Below are positions 1 to 12,554 of a stretch of 64,000 nucleotides of DNA, piece after piece. Position 1 is the first letter of the stretch. The number at the start of each line of letters is the position of its first letter. Source of the stretch: Monosporascus cannonballus (lineage: Eukaryota > Ascomycota > Sordariomycetes > Xylariales); NCBI GenBank assembly GCA_004154925.1, contig QJNS01000011.1:310001-374000 (forward strand). The letters are read 5' to 3'. A program made the translations under genes and the position numbers. The notes under the pieces are model-generated. The model saw only the letters and a list, made by a program, of their open reading frames with translations, was not told where the DNA came from and did not search any database.

Positions 1-1239
1 GATTGCATAAAATTAATAAATATAAAATTATAATATATTAAATAAGATTTATTATTATTAATCAAATACTTTTTAAAATATTTTATATATTAGTATAATT
101 TTAATATTTGATACTTATTTGACTTAACGGTTTATTTCTTGTAAATAACCAATTTTTACCGCATTTCTTTTACAAAATTAAAATTATTTTCGTAATCGAA
201 ATTTTATTTATAAATTAATATATAATTATAAATTATATTAGTAAATATATTATAAATACTTTATTGTAATTTCGTATATCTTTAAGAATTATATTCCTTT
301 TTATAATAACTATTTATTAAAGTAAATACTTCAAATATTAGTATTAAGATCGAAAGTATTAATAAAATTGTTTTCATTTTCCGTTTTGTAAATATTGATT
401 ATTATATTATTGTTATATTTATTATCTTTTAATAATATTTTAAATTAATAATTTTATAAAAGATATTAATATTGTAGTTATTTCGATAATTTCTTAAAAA
501 TTACAGATTTTTATTAACAAATATATATTAATTATAAAAATAATTTTTAATAGCTTTCTTTAAATATGTTTTATTTTTAACGATTTTCAATTATTATATT
601 ATTTTGGTCGTTGTAACTTTCGCAATATTTTAAAATAACAAAAATATTCCCCTGCTTAATTATATAGTAAGAAAAACCGTCTATATGATTAGGTTTCGCT
701 GTATCAAATTAAGTTAAATCTTATATTAAAAATAAAATTAATTTAATTAATTATATTTAAATTTAGCATAATAAAGTAATATATTTTTTCGATAATAAAA
801 TAATTATAATATAAATTAATTTTTTAAAATTTATATTATTACCTAATAGACGTATAATAAATCTTTTAACGCTGTTTTACTTAAAAATATCGATTTTATT
901 AATTATTATATTTTAAATTACTATTTCTATTGTGAATTTATTTATCATATATTAATTTATCGTTTTATCTATTATATTATTAAATATATATTTATTACGA
1001 AATAATATATTGTTTGTATGTAATATATAATGTAAAACAATAAATTAAACAATATATAGCAAAAGTGTTCTTAAATATAATTCGCCGTTTTTATATAAAA
1101 ATAATAATAATTATTTAATTAATTAAATCTATATTTCTCTAAAAATTTATATATTACGTTTAGAAATTTATTAAATAAATATATTATAAAAAATTAATAT
1201 TTTAATATAATCTGTATTAAATAATTGTTTCTCGGTTTT
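1..1239. other. AT-rich stretch without recognisable gene
   Basis: Very AT-rich sequence with stop codons in all frames and C/G mostly confined to CpG, as in RIP-mutated DNA. I see no protein motif, LTR or RNA gene. It ends in AATAT (1240-1244), the target duplication of chromovirus C. Confidence 0.7.
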
Positions 1240-1244
1240 AATAT

Positions 1245-1651
1245 TGTCATGGCCCAACGAGCTACGGTCTCCAGAAACGGCCTGTCATGACCTAACCACA
1301 AGTGCGCGGTTACGTGATGGACTACCAATTCACTGGTGGTAAGCCAGTAAGCCGGATTACCAACTCACTGGTGATAAGCCAATAAGCCGGATCACCAACT
1401 TACTGGTGGTAATACGGCTAACGGGAATAAAATATATACGTTTATTATTTCTATAATTTAAATAATTTTAATTTGCAATACTTATTAATACCAATCGTTT
1501 GCAATATAACAATTCGTTACCTAAGGCATTTTTAGTATAACAAAACGTAATACAATTACTGTATTTATTATTCAAATTCCTACGATATTTCTGTTAACAT
1601 AAATCCGTACGATTAAGATTTAATAATTAGTTAAACCTTTTAATCGTTATA
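1245..1651 (+). repeat. 5' LTR of chromovirus C
   Basis: Starts TGTCATGGCC and ends CGTTATA (ancestral CCGTCACA, as kept in the 3' LTR). Contains about three copies of a roughly 35-bp unit (ACCAACTCACTGGTGGTAAG...) at about 1322-1420, where the 3' LTR has two, and a TATA-like ATATATACG near 1433. The element's leader starts at 1652 with CGTTACAAATT. Confidence 0.9.
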
Positions 1652-1771
1652 CGTTACAAATTTTTATTTAATAATACCGTTAAATTTTGAATAATATCGA
1701 TTAAAGTTATATTTACCAGTAAGACGCCCGAACAGCCTATTTACTAGGTCCCTGATTACCCGGATACTGGA

Positions 1772-4700
1772 ATGGAATCCGAGGAGGAAAAGAAAAAATT
1801 TCGCCTTTTTCGCGAAGAAGTTTTTCGATAACTGGATGCCATAAACGAATGCATTTTCTAGTTTGAAAAAGATAATAATAATTTTATAATTTTTTTCCAA
1901 ACCGCCTAAAAGAAATTTAAGAAAAAGGAAAAGGCTTTCGAAATCGGAAAACCTTTTTAAATAAGCCAGGTTATTTAGTTGAATTTTGCCAAGGAATTAA
2001 AAAAGGTTTTTAAATTTCCTAACCCAAAATTTTTTAACGAAACCTTAATTAAGTTATAATTATTTTTATTTTAATATCAAACATATTTCGGATGTTTCTT
2101 TATTTAATTTATTACGTTTATTATATAAATCGAGTTCGTAATCGGATTATTTACCAGAAATACGGTTATTTAATATAAACCTGTTATAAGAAAATACGTT
2201 ATTTTATTAATCGAAAAACGAAAACCATAAATAATATAAATTTATAGCGATTACGAATAATTCGAATAAATATTAAGGAACATTTTCGGAATAATAAACC
2301 AAAAAACAAAAGCCGAAATATAAATCCAGCAGTTATATTAAAAAAGATGCGTATCCAGTTACGGCAGTACGATAATTTAATTAATAATTAAGCTAAATTA
2401 AGAACAAAAGATATTAATAGTTGAATTTTTCGACGGCCTGAAAAAAAATGCAGAAAAAGCTTTTTAAATTTGATCGACCTTAGTATTTGTCGGATTATAT
2501 CGCTATAGTAATTAAGATTAACAATTAATAATATGTATAACATATTAAAAGTACTAAAGGAAAAAATAATAATAAATACCGACATATAGTTAATATTAAC
2601 GCGTTTTAACGCAGTAATATTTTTTACGGCATAAAACTAGGACTTATGGAATTAGGAGTTACGTATAAAAAGGATTAAAGCCAGATTAAATATTATAATT
2701 ACAATAAAATAGGACATAAGATAACATAATATAAAGCACTTAAAAAGCTCCGTTAAGACGATTAGAAATTCATACCTAAAGGATAATCTAAGAAGAATTA
2801 AAGAAACGGAAGCAAATCTATTAACATAATTCAACCCAAATATATGCCAGGTCCTCTATAGCAAAAAACCCAATAGGAATTATTACGACAAGAAATTTGA
2901 CGAAAAATGCGAAAAGTTAGAAAACTAGCTTGACAACTATTACGAACATAACCAGAAATATTATAAGGATAATTATGCGAGTATTTGAACTGGACAGAAA
3001 AAATCTGTCCCGGAACCCCTAATTAATATAGCAAAGAATATACTATATATTGTCGACGACGAGAATATCCCGATTACGAAAAATAAAAACAACATATTTA
3101 CGAACGAATTACCCGTATGTATTATGAAGGATTCGATTTTCTAAATCGTACCGGAGATAATAAAGATAATAAATAATAATATCGTTACTTTCGAATTATA
3201 GCCCCAGAAGATATTTAACAATTGGCCGAAATAGAAAACTGGCCCGATAGAAAATAATATCCGCAGGAAAACCCTTTCTGTTATTATGGATAATATAATT
3301 ACTAAACGGAAAATGAGTTAATTTAACGTACGGTATAAAAGTACTATTAAAAATTATTACGGATGTTTATTTTTAATTAGTATTTATTATAAACTTTTAC
3401 GAAAAAAAAGTTATAGAAAAAAGATATGTTAATTTACAAAAAGTCTTTAAAACGATAATTAAGATAACGTATAATAGGATATAATTATAAATATAAAAAA
3501 ATAATTTATTCGATAAAGAAACAAATTGCAGCAAAGTTAAAAATAATTAATATAATTCGAAGGAATAATATGCCGGTAATAATAACAAATATAGCAGCTT
3601 AACGCGTTAAACGAAAAAATATAAGTAAAACTCGATAAATTTGAAAAAAAAAATTAAAAAAAGAAAATTATCTGTAAAAAACCTGCAAGATAACGAAAGC
3701 CAGAAAAATTAAAGGAAATTTTTACGAAAAACTTTAAACGCAACGATAAAAAACGTTAATAACCTTATTACCTTAAATATATGAATCGGAACGTACTGGT
3801 ATACCGTAATAGTAAATTACGAAACTCTAAACGGGAATTATATTATACTAAATATGGTTAATCAATTTAAACTGTTATGGAAATACACATTAAAACCTTA
3901 TATAATAACGAATACGGAAAGCTAAAAATTCGCTTACGATAACGAAAAAATTATACGCAAAATTAATTATTTCGAGATTTTTATTTAAAAATAATACCAA
4001 ATAATTAATTTTAATATCGTTTTACTTAGAAATTATGATATAATCTTAGAATTACTATAAATACGCCAGTACGGAGTTTTAATTAACGAAAAATTGGCCA
4101 GGTAAAATTTACTTTATTTCTAATTAACAAATAAAGAAAAAGAAAATTAAGATCTTAATATTCGATCGATTATAACAATAAGTACAAACATAAAAATACG
4201 ATAAAAATCTTATTACCTAAAAGGACAAAATACAAAAAAAAAACGGATATCAGAAAAAATATAACGTATTATTATTATTATTAAAGCAAAATTAAAATAA
4301 CTAAATAACGATGTAAAATAATACAAATAACCTTAAAAGTTAGAAAATTTAATTAATATATTACCAAAATATTATAGATATAAACAGCTTTTTAAAAAGG
4401 AGTTCCATACGAAATTACTAGAACATAGTAAATAAAATTATAAAATAATTTTTAAAAAAAGATTTTCGACGAAGTTTTACCCTATTTATAATCTTAGCGG
4501 AAACAAATTACGTATTTTTTTTAAAAAAAATACCTAGAAAATCGGTTACAAAAAGAATGAATTCGACCTTCGAAATTACCAGCAGAATATTCTATGTTTT
4601 TCGTACTCGGAAGAATGAAAAATTGCGACTTGTAATTAATTGTCGGTAACTAAACGGTATTATTATTAAAGATCGAATATTATTACTTTAGATTATAGAA

Positions 4701-5529
4701 ATGAAAAACCGATTGTACGGAGCCAAATAATTCATAACATTCGATTTCAAAAATCAATATAACCTTATTAAGATCAAAAAAGAATACGAATAAAAATAAC
4801 TTTTAGGACGAAATACGGACTGTTTAAGTATTTGGTTATACCAATAAAATTTACGAACGTATTAACAATTTTTTAACGGATGGTAAATTATATATTATGG
4901 AAATATTTCGATGTTTTCGTCGTTTGCTATCTCGACGATATTCTCATTTTTTCAAAAACGGAAGAAATATACGTAAAGTACGATCATAAAGTTTTTTAAG
5001 CTTTATAAAACGCAAAATTAGTTATTAACGTAGAAAAAAAAATTAATTCTACAAACAGGAAATAAAATATTTAAGACATATTATTACCCCAGAATATATT
5101 AAGATAAATCTCAAAAAGATTGCTGCAATTACAGAATAATTAATGTTAATAACAGTTAAGAAGATATAGATATTCCTTAGATTTACCAATTATTATAGAA
5201 AGTTTATTCGAAATTTTAGCAAAATAGTTATATCCTTAATAAATTTTACGAAAAAAAGAGAATTCAAATAGATATCTGAAACGGAAAAAGTATTTCAGAA
5301 TATTAAGGATGCGATTACTAACAAGCCAGTATTAATTATATATAATCTAAACCGTTCCGTTAAATTAAAAACCGATATTTCGGATTACGCGTTGAACGTA
5401 GTAATCGGATAACGAAATAATTAAGGCAAACTGCATCCTATCATATTTTTTTCGTACAAATTAAAAAAAAACCAAATTTAATTATGGTATTCCAAATAAG
5501 GAATTTATGGCTATTATTATGGCATTTCG
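1772..5529 (+). pseudogene. gag and 5' part of pol of chromovirus C (broken)
   Basis: Gag can be read from ATG 1772 (MESEEEKKKFRLFREEVF...) with many stops. A CCHC zinc knuckle survives at about 2687-2742 as YYNYNKIGHKIT*Y, its cysteines turned to Tyr by G-to-A changes. Pol follows: reverse transcriptase at about 4650-5100 has YGLFKYLVIP and the catalytic block VVCYLDDILIFSKT, then the connection and start of RNase H to MAIIMAF at 5525. There the frame is cut by element D. The RNase H frame resumes at 12560 (REFKYFLKGN), so this is one gene split by an insertion. Not expressible as protein. Assignment to Ty3/gypsy rests on the RT motif and the domain order RT-RH-IN-chromodomain. Confidence 0.85.
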
Positions 5530-5907
5530 TGTGACGGCTAGGGGGTTTAACCAATTATTAAACCTTAGTCGTACGGGTTTATGTTGGCAGGAGTATCGTG
5601 GAAATCTGAGCAATAGATATAATAATCGTGTTACGTTTCGTAATTCCAAGGGTGCCTTGGGTAACGATGTTATATTGCAAGTTGAAGTTATCTAGATTAT
5701 GGAAATAATAAGCGTATATATATCTTTTTTCTTTTTGGCTTAATTACTTATAATTACGCAGCCGGTGGTAATTATAATTATTTGGGATTACTTTTAATTA
5801 CTGATAATTACCGGTTTGGCAGTAATTACCGTTACGTAACCTCAAGGGTGGCCCGTATAATCTTTGTTTAACCGTTTTTTGAGGCCGGAGCTTGTTAGGT
5901 CGTAATA
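5530..5907 (-). repeat. 3' LTR of chromovirus D
   Basis: 378 bp. The half nearest 5530 (the R/U5 side) is strikingly like the LTRs of A, C, E and F; the other half (U3) is specific and contains imperfect GGTAATTATAATTA-type repeats. An open frame at 5507-5695 is just this LTR and is not a gene. Confidence 0.9.
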
Positions 5908-5989
5908 CGGTCTCTTTTTTCCCAAATTTTTGCCCTTAAGACTTTTTTCTTTTTTTTGTTTAGTAAGTAACCTTTTTTTGCTTTTAATT

Positions 5990-6640
5990 ATGTCGTTTCG
6001 TATTTTTAAGATTCGTTGTATTTCTCGTTCTTTTACCGTTCGTTATGCTGATTTCGTAAAAGCCTTTGATGAATTTAGATACGAAGTTATGTTTTGTTCT
6101 TATTGTTTTTCGAAAAACATAAAGTGTAAAATGATGGAAAATGTTTTAAGGTATAAGGAATGTATTAATCGAAATCGGTTTTGCGATGGTACCGGTATGC
6201 CAATTTTTTCTTTGTAAAATATTTGTCGAAAGCATTAACGTTTAGAACGCGAGAAAGTATTCGCCGAGGAGCAACTGTTAAAGTTTTAACGGCTTTACCT
6301 TAAAGCTTAACGTCGTTATTAAAAAGAAATAAATAAAGCCTTTTTTCGCCTTATTCGTTTATGTAAGCAAAAGGCGTTGGTTCGTTCGAAGGGCATTATT
6401 ATAGTATAATGCGAGTTTTAATCCTTGGACGAATTAAAAGACCAGAAACGTTAGGAATAAAAGTAACTGGAGGCTACCGTTACGGCTACCATATTAGCGC
6501 AGGCCGCGGCCGATTGGCCCGATATCCCGGTTACTGATTAGTTAATTGTTAATTAGGATGCGCCCGTCGTTATTAGTAAAAGTTTTTTTAATAGGTGCTG
6601 GGCGTTAATGAAATTTTTGGCAGGTTCTCAGGTATTTTCG
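5990..6640 (+). pseudogene. Accessory Cys-rich/coiled-coil protein gene of element D, antisense to pol (decayed)
   Basis: The frame opens at ATG 5990 (MSFRIFKIRCISRSF...) and is uninterrupted to 6217. It contains CSYCFSKNIKCK, then RYKECINRNRFCDG: a C-x2-C-x7-C ... C-x6-C-D pattern that looks zinc-binding. Past the stop the same relic continues with a Lys/Glu/Gln/Leu-rich segment resembling a coiled coil (RERVFAEEQLLKF, LKDQKR) and ends near AQAAADWPDIPVTD. Element E has the same order and a very similar end (QAAAD*PDIPATN). It lies between the 3' end of pol and the 3' LTR, on the opposite strand to gag-pol. I do not know a name for the family; it resembles hypothetical proteins I recall from retrotransposon-rich fungal genomes. 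A role in DNA or RNA binding is inference. Confidence 0.6.
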
Positions 6641-7154
6641 AAATTTGGGTATTTTTTTTTATTTAATTAGGTACTGAGTAAATCCGTCTTATTTTCGTAT
6701 GTCGAAAATTGTTTTTATTTCGTATGCTTATTCGTTTTTTATTTTTACGTTATTTTGTACCGTATGTACCTTAATTATATTTGTTATTAATTCGAATAAT
6801 GAAATATGGAAAACTAAATAAAATTTCATTTTTGGTAAAAATTCCAATTAATAATTATTTTTTAAAGTTTTCTTAATAATTTTGTATAGACCGATATATT
6901 TGAAAGCGAAATTGTTTTTAGGCTATTTTGTTAAAATATTTTTTGTGGCGAAAAAAATTATTTTCTCTTTTTCGAAAGTTAATTTCTTTAATTTCTTCTG
7001 ATTATAGTATTTGCTTATTTGTTTTCGTACGAATTTTAGTTTTATTTTTATTGTCTGATAAAGCTATCGTAATTGTTCTAATATAAGAATTGTTTTAATA
7101 TTGATTCAACCGTTATTGCGTATTTTTTTGTAAACTTTTAGAATAATTCCAAAA

Positions 7155-7284
7155 TATTACGGCTTGGTCCACCGTAAGAGCTCCGGTATATATACAGCTG
7201 TAGGCACTAGGATGATTGCCACAATTGCGATCATTCCACCGATCTTTTGCCCTGGTGGCGTGATGGTATGGTGCAGCCATAACA
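7155..7284 (+). mobile_element. 130-bp TG...CA mini-element (copy 1), probably a very short solo LTR
   Basis: A 130-bp unit, TATTACGGCTTGG ... GCAGCCATAACA, flanked by CAAAA on both sides (7150-7154, 7285-7289). A second copy of exactly 130 bp with its own 5-bp duplication lies at 62725-62854 in the opposite orientation and starts TGTTACGG, so the TA start here is a G-to-A change. It is GC-balanced inside AT-rich element D, apart from its end, suggesting late insertion. A TATATATACAGC box lies near the start. TG...CA ends plus 5-bp duplications point to an LTR, but no parent element is in the window. Confidence 0.75.
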
Positions 7285-10200
7285 CAAAATTTACGTTCGC
7301 TAGTATTATTTTGATATTTTTATAATAGCTGGTATTATGAGTTAATTACGCGATTAATAATTTTTCAACTTAATTATTTTATTTGTAATTGATATAATAT
7401 CGTAAATTAGTTTTTAATATTTAATTTATTTATTTTATTTATTTATCTATTTAAGGTTTAAACGTATTGGATATTTTGTGATTTAGGCCGATTTATACTA
7501 ATAAACCTTGCCAAAATTTTGATATAAATATTAATGCTTTATTTAAAATAATTTCCATAAGTAATCAGTATATGATACAACTATGTTGAAAAAAATATAT
7601 GCTATTTATTCGGCGTTTATATTCTTATAATATAGTAAAAAATAGGAAAACTTCTTAAATCGATCGATAATTACGAAAATATTATCGTAATATATTTTTG
7701 TCTTTAAATTTTTTAATATAGGAAATTTAATAATAAAGTCGAATATAATTAAGTATTATGGTTATTTTGCAATTAATAATAGCTATAATTTTCCGTATAG
7801 TTTATGTCGTCGTACTTTTGTTCTAGCGCAAATATTATATTGTCATATAATTTTTTATACCTTTAATTTTATTTTAAAAAAGAAATACGTACGTTAAAAT
7901 TATTTTAAAGTTTTATAAATCCCTAGATATCTATGTAATTAATATTCGTATATTTTTCGTACTAAATCCTTTTAATATTTTTCTGGGATTTATATCTTAT
8001 CTGTTTTTTGATTTTTTAGGAAACCGTTATTATATTGCTAGATTTTCTTGTATATATCGCAAAGTATTGCCCGAATTGTCGTAATTTATCGCGGACGTAA
8101 ATATCTTTTTATAATAATATCGAAAATTATATAGCTAATTTTAAATAAATTTTTTCGAAGTTTGGTTATTTGTTTAAAGCGTTTGCTTTGTCGTTTTTTG
8201 AGCTTTTTTTGTAGATAATAACGAAGTCGAAATTCGCCAATTTTTTTACGTATTTTAATTATCGTTTTATAAGTCCCTTAATCGTAATAAATCGGGTAAG
8301 ATTTTGATGATCCGTATAGACCTTAACCCGGTGCAAGTTTCTCTTTAAGAAATGCCTAAATTCTCGGAAAGCCATAATAATGGCCATAAATTCTTTATTT
8401 GGAATGCCGTAATTAAACTCGGTTTTTTTTAATTTGTACGAAAGGAATGTAATAAGGTGCAGTTTGCCTTAATTATTTCGTTATCCGATTATTGCGTTTA
8501 ATGCGTAATCTGAAATATCGGTTTCTAATTTAACGAGACGGTTTGGATTGTACATGATTAGTACTGGCTCGCTGGTAATCGCATTCTTGATATCCTGAAA
8601 TGCTTTTTCCGTATTTAGCGTCTATTTAAACTCTTTTCCTTTTTTCGTAAGGTTCGTTAAGAGTATAGCTATCCTCCTTGACTATCATTGGCGTCTGCTA
8701 TTCTATAACTGCAGCGATTTTCTTAGGGTCTATTCTAATATGTCCTGGGGTGATAATATGTCCCAAATATTCCACTTCCCGTTTATGGAACTGACTCTTT
8801 TCCGCGTTAACAAGTAGTCTTACGTCCTATAAAGCTTAAAGAACTTTATGAACGTATCCTGCGTATGCTTCTTTTATTTCCAAGAATATAAAAATATTAT
8901 CAAGATAACAAATAACGAAAATATTGAGGTATTTTCGTAGTATATGGTTTATCATCCGTTAAAAAGTTATTAATGCGTTTATAAGTCCTATTAATATAAC
9001 TAAATACTTAAATAGTCCGTATTTCGTTTTGAAGGTTATTTTTATTTATATTCTTTTTTGATTTTAATAAGGTTGTATTTATTTTTAAGATCGAATATTA
9101 TAAATTATTTAGCTCCGTAAAGTCGATTTTCTATTTCCGTAATTAAGGGTAATAATGTTTGATCTTTAATAGTAATATCACATAGTTGTCGATAGTTAAC
9201 CATAAATCGCAATTTTTCGTTTTTTTTGGGGAGTACGAAAAATATAAGCTATTTTCCTGGTACTTTCGATAGTCGAATTTATTTTTTTTGTAACCGATTT
9301 TTTAAGTATTTTCTGAAAGTACGTAATTCGTTTTCGTTAAGATTATAAATAAGGTAAAATTTCGTTAAGGATTTTTCCATAAAAATTATTTCATAATCCT
9401 ATTTGTTATATTTTAATAATTTCGTATCTAGTTTTTTTCTGAAAAGCTGCTTATATCTGTGGTATTATGGTAATATATTAGTTAAAATTTTTAACTTTTT
9501 GGGCTGTGGTTATTTTTGTGATTTTAAATCATTATTTAGTTACTTTAATTTTGCTTTAATAATAATAAGGATATGTCGTATTCTTCTTTGATGCCCGTTT
9601 TTTTTGTGTTTTATCCCTTTGGGTAATAAGGTTTCTGTCGTGTTTTTATGCCTGTATTCGTCGCCATTATCGATCGAATGTTAAGATTTTAATTTTTTTT
9701 TTCGTTTATTAATAATAAATAAAGTGAACTTTATTTGGCCAGTTTTACCGTTAATTAAAATTCCGTATTGGCGTATTTATGGTAATTTTAATATTATATC
9801 GTAATTCTCAAATTACACGATATCGAAATTAATTATTTAATATCGTTTTTAGATAAAAATCTCGAGGTAATTAATTTCGCCTATGATTTTCCTGTTATCG
9901 TAAGCGAATTCATGGGCTTTCTGCATTTGTCGTTATATAAGGTTTTAACTTATATATTTATGGCAAGTTAAGCTTATTAACTATATTTAATACAATATAA
10001 TTCTCGCTTGAAATTTCGTAATTTACTATTACGGTATACTAATACATTTTAATTCGTATATTTAAAATGATAAAGTTATTAACGTTTTTTTATCGTCGTA
10101 TTTAAGGCCCTTTTCGGGAATTCCTTTTAATTCCTTTAGGTTTCGTCGTTTTGCGGCTTCTTTATAGGCGACTTTTTTTTAACTTTTATTCGAATTTATC

Positions 10201-10576
10201 GAACCTTATTTGTATTTTTTCGTTTAGTGCGTTAAATTATTATATTTATCGTTATTACCGGCGCATTATTTCTTCGAAATTTATTAACTGTTCTTGGTTT
10301 TGTTATAATTTTTTTCTTATTGAATAATTCTTTTTTATATTTGCGATTATATCTTCTTATGCGTTATTTTAATTTTTATTTTAAAGATTTCCTATAAATT
10401 AACGTATTTCTTTTTAATAACCTTTTTTTCGTAAGGGTTTATAATAAATATTAACTGAAAATAAAAGTCTGTAATAACTTTTTAGCAATATTTTTCTATT
10501 ATACGTTAAATTAATTCTTTTTCCGTTTAATAATTATATTATCTATAATAATAAAAGGGATTTTTTATCAGCATTG

Positions 10577-10640
10577 CCTTTTTTCGGACCAGCTTTTTTT
10601 TCGGACCAGCTTTTTTTTCGGACCAGCTTTTTTTTGGGCC
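10577..10640. repeat. Short tandem repeat in element D gag
   Basis: Three consecutive copies of a roughly 17-bp unit, TTTTTTTTCGGACCAGC, the last one partly diverged (GGGCCAATT). It falls in the gag region of D, which is coding on the minus strand. Probably a local slippage product. Confidence 0.7.
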
Positions 10641-12177
10641 AATTATTAGATATTTCTTGGGGTTATAGTTTGAAAATATCGATATTATCTTTTATCGTTT
10701 TTACTATCTCTAGTACGGTTTAAAAAATCGAATTTTTTATAATATATACGGGTGATTCGTTCGTAAATATGCTGCTTTTATTCTTCGTAATCGGAATATT
10801 TTCGTTATCCGCAATATATGATATATATTTTACTGTATCGATTAGGAGTTCAGGGATAAACTTTTTCTATTTAATTTTGATATTTGTATCATTATTTTTA
10901 TAATGCGTTTTGTTATATTCGCAATATTTATTAAGCTAGTTTTCTGGCTTTTCGCATTCTTTATTAGAATTTGCGCTATAAGGAACCCGGTACGTATTTG
11001 AGCCGAAGTATATTAATAAGTTTGCTTTTATTTTTTTTTTAAATCTTTCTGGATTATCCTTTAAGTATTGGTTTTTAGTTATTTTGTCGGGGTTTCTTAA
11101 ATACTTCGCAATATATTGCTTTATACCCCGTTTTGTTACAATTATAACACTTAATTTGCCTTTAGTTTTTCTTATATATAACTCCTAATTCCATAAATCC
11201 TGATTCTGTGTTATGAAAAATAATGTTACGTTAAAAAACGTTAGTATTAGCCATATATCGAGGTTTGTTATTATTTTTTTGGTACCTTTAATACGTTATG
11301 TATATTGTCGATCGTTAATTTTAACCGTTATTACGATGTAATCCGATAAATAATTAAGCCGATCGAATTTAAAAAGTTTTTCTTATTTTGTTTAGGCCCT
11401 CAAAAAAACTTAATTATTAATATTTTTTATACTTAATTTAATTTAGTTGTTAATTAAATTAACGTATTGCCGTAATTAAATGCTAATTCTTTTGATCGTA
11501 ATTATTAAATTTATATTTTAGCCTTTATTTTTTTGTTTATTATTCCGAACGTTATCGTTAATATTTGTTCGAATTATTCGTAATCGCTGTAAATTTGCAT
11601 TATTTTTGGGTTTCGTTTTTCGATTAACAAAGTAATATGTTTTTTATAATGGGTTTAAACCAAATAATTGCGTTTTTAATAAATTATCCGATTGCAAATT
11701 TAATCCGTATAATAAACGTAATTAATCAAATGGGAAAATACCCGACATATGTTCGGTATTAAGTTAAGAATAATTATAATTTGGTCGAGATTCCGTCGAA
11801 AAGTTTTAGTTTAAAAGATTTAAGAATTTATCTTAGTTCCTTAATAAAATTCAGCTAAATAACCTGGTTTGCTTAAAAAGGTTTTCTGGTTTCGGAAAAA
11901 AAATTTTCCTTAAGTTTTTCGTAAGCGGCTTAAAAAACGTTATAAGATTATTATTCTTTTTTTTCAGCTAAAGAATGTATTCGTTTATAATATCTAGTTG
12001 TCGAAGAATTTTTTCGCGAAAAAAGTAAGGCTTTTTTTTTTCCTTTTCGGATTTTATTTTAATGTTCGGATAATTAGAGACTTTGTAAATGGGCTATTCG
12101 AATTGTTTACGGGTAAATATAATATTAATCGATATTACTTAAAGTTTAATAATATTACTAAATAGAAATTTGTAATG

Positions 12178-12554
12178 TATAACGGCTTAAGGATTTAATT
12201 AATTATTAAACCTTAGTTATACGAGTTTATATTAACAGGAAAATCGTAGAAATCTAAGTAATAAATATAATAATCGTATTACGTTTCGTAATTCCAAAGG
12301 TGCTTTAGGTAACGATGTTATATTGCAAATTAAAGCTATTTAGATTATGGAAATAATAAGCGTATATATATTTTCCTTTTTTTAGCTTAATTACTTATAA
12401 TTACGTAGCCGGTAATGATCATAATTATTTGGAATTATTTTTGATTATTAATAATAACCGGCTTGGCAATGATTACCGTTACTTGACCCGAGGGGTGGCT
12501 CGTATGATCCTTGTTTGACCGTTTCTTGAGGCCGGAGCTTGTTAGGTCGTAACA
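12178..12554 (-). repeat. 5' LTR of chromovirus D
   Basis: 377 bp, aligned with 5530-5907 over its whole length. It carries many more C/G-to-T/A differences in its R/U5 half (TATAACGG for TGTGACGG), but its U3 end at about 12480-12554 is nearly unmutated. Confidence 0.88.

Larger units (their letters stand above)
6560..12057 (-). pseudogene. gag-pol of chromovirus D (broken)
   Basis: On the minus strand the gag start is recognisable at about 12057 as (I/M)KSEKEKKK, the counterpart of MESEEEKKK in C. The reverse transcriptase is at about 8600-9300. Integrase C-terminal tail and a chromodomain (GFTQYLIK*KK, about 6640-6740) end the gene. Stops occur every few codons and no segment is long enough to encode a domain. 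The gene converges tail-to-tail on the plus-strand accessory gene; with this decay I cannot fix the original stop codon, so the left end is approximate. Confidence 0.75.
5530..12554 (-). mobile_element. Ty3/gypsy chromovirus D, inserted in the RNase H region of C
   Basis: Complete 7025-bp element in reverse orientation. On the plus strand it begins TGTGACGG and ends GTCGTAACA, bounded by TTTCG duplications (5525-5529, 12555-12559). Joining the flanks restores GCATTTCGAGAATTC, which reads A-F-R-E-F in the RNase H frame of C. LTRs are 5530-5907 (3' LTR) and 12178-12554 (5' LTR). Gag-pol lies on the minus strand and an accessory gene on the plus strand. A 130-bp element sits in its integrase region. 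RIP damage is similar to C. Confidence 0.92.

Noticed and set aside
1..1239. Mitochondrial DNA, because of extreme AT content
   Set aside because: The bias follows RIP (TpA excess, CpG spared) and continues into nuclear retrotransposons; no mitochondrial gene or tRNA seen.
5507..5695. Open frame reading VTARGFNQLLNLSRTGLCWQEY, also seen near 15023-15205 (-) and 21907-22140 (-)
   Set aside because: These frames lie in the R/U5 part of chromovirus LTRs. They recur only because the LTRs are alike and start in unrelated sequence.
9403..9591. 62-codon frame
   Set aside because: Antisense of the gag-pol region of element D, AT-driven composition, no motif.
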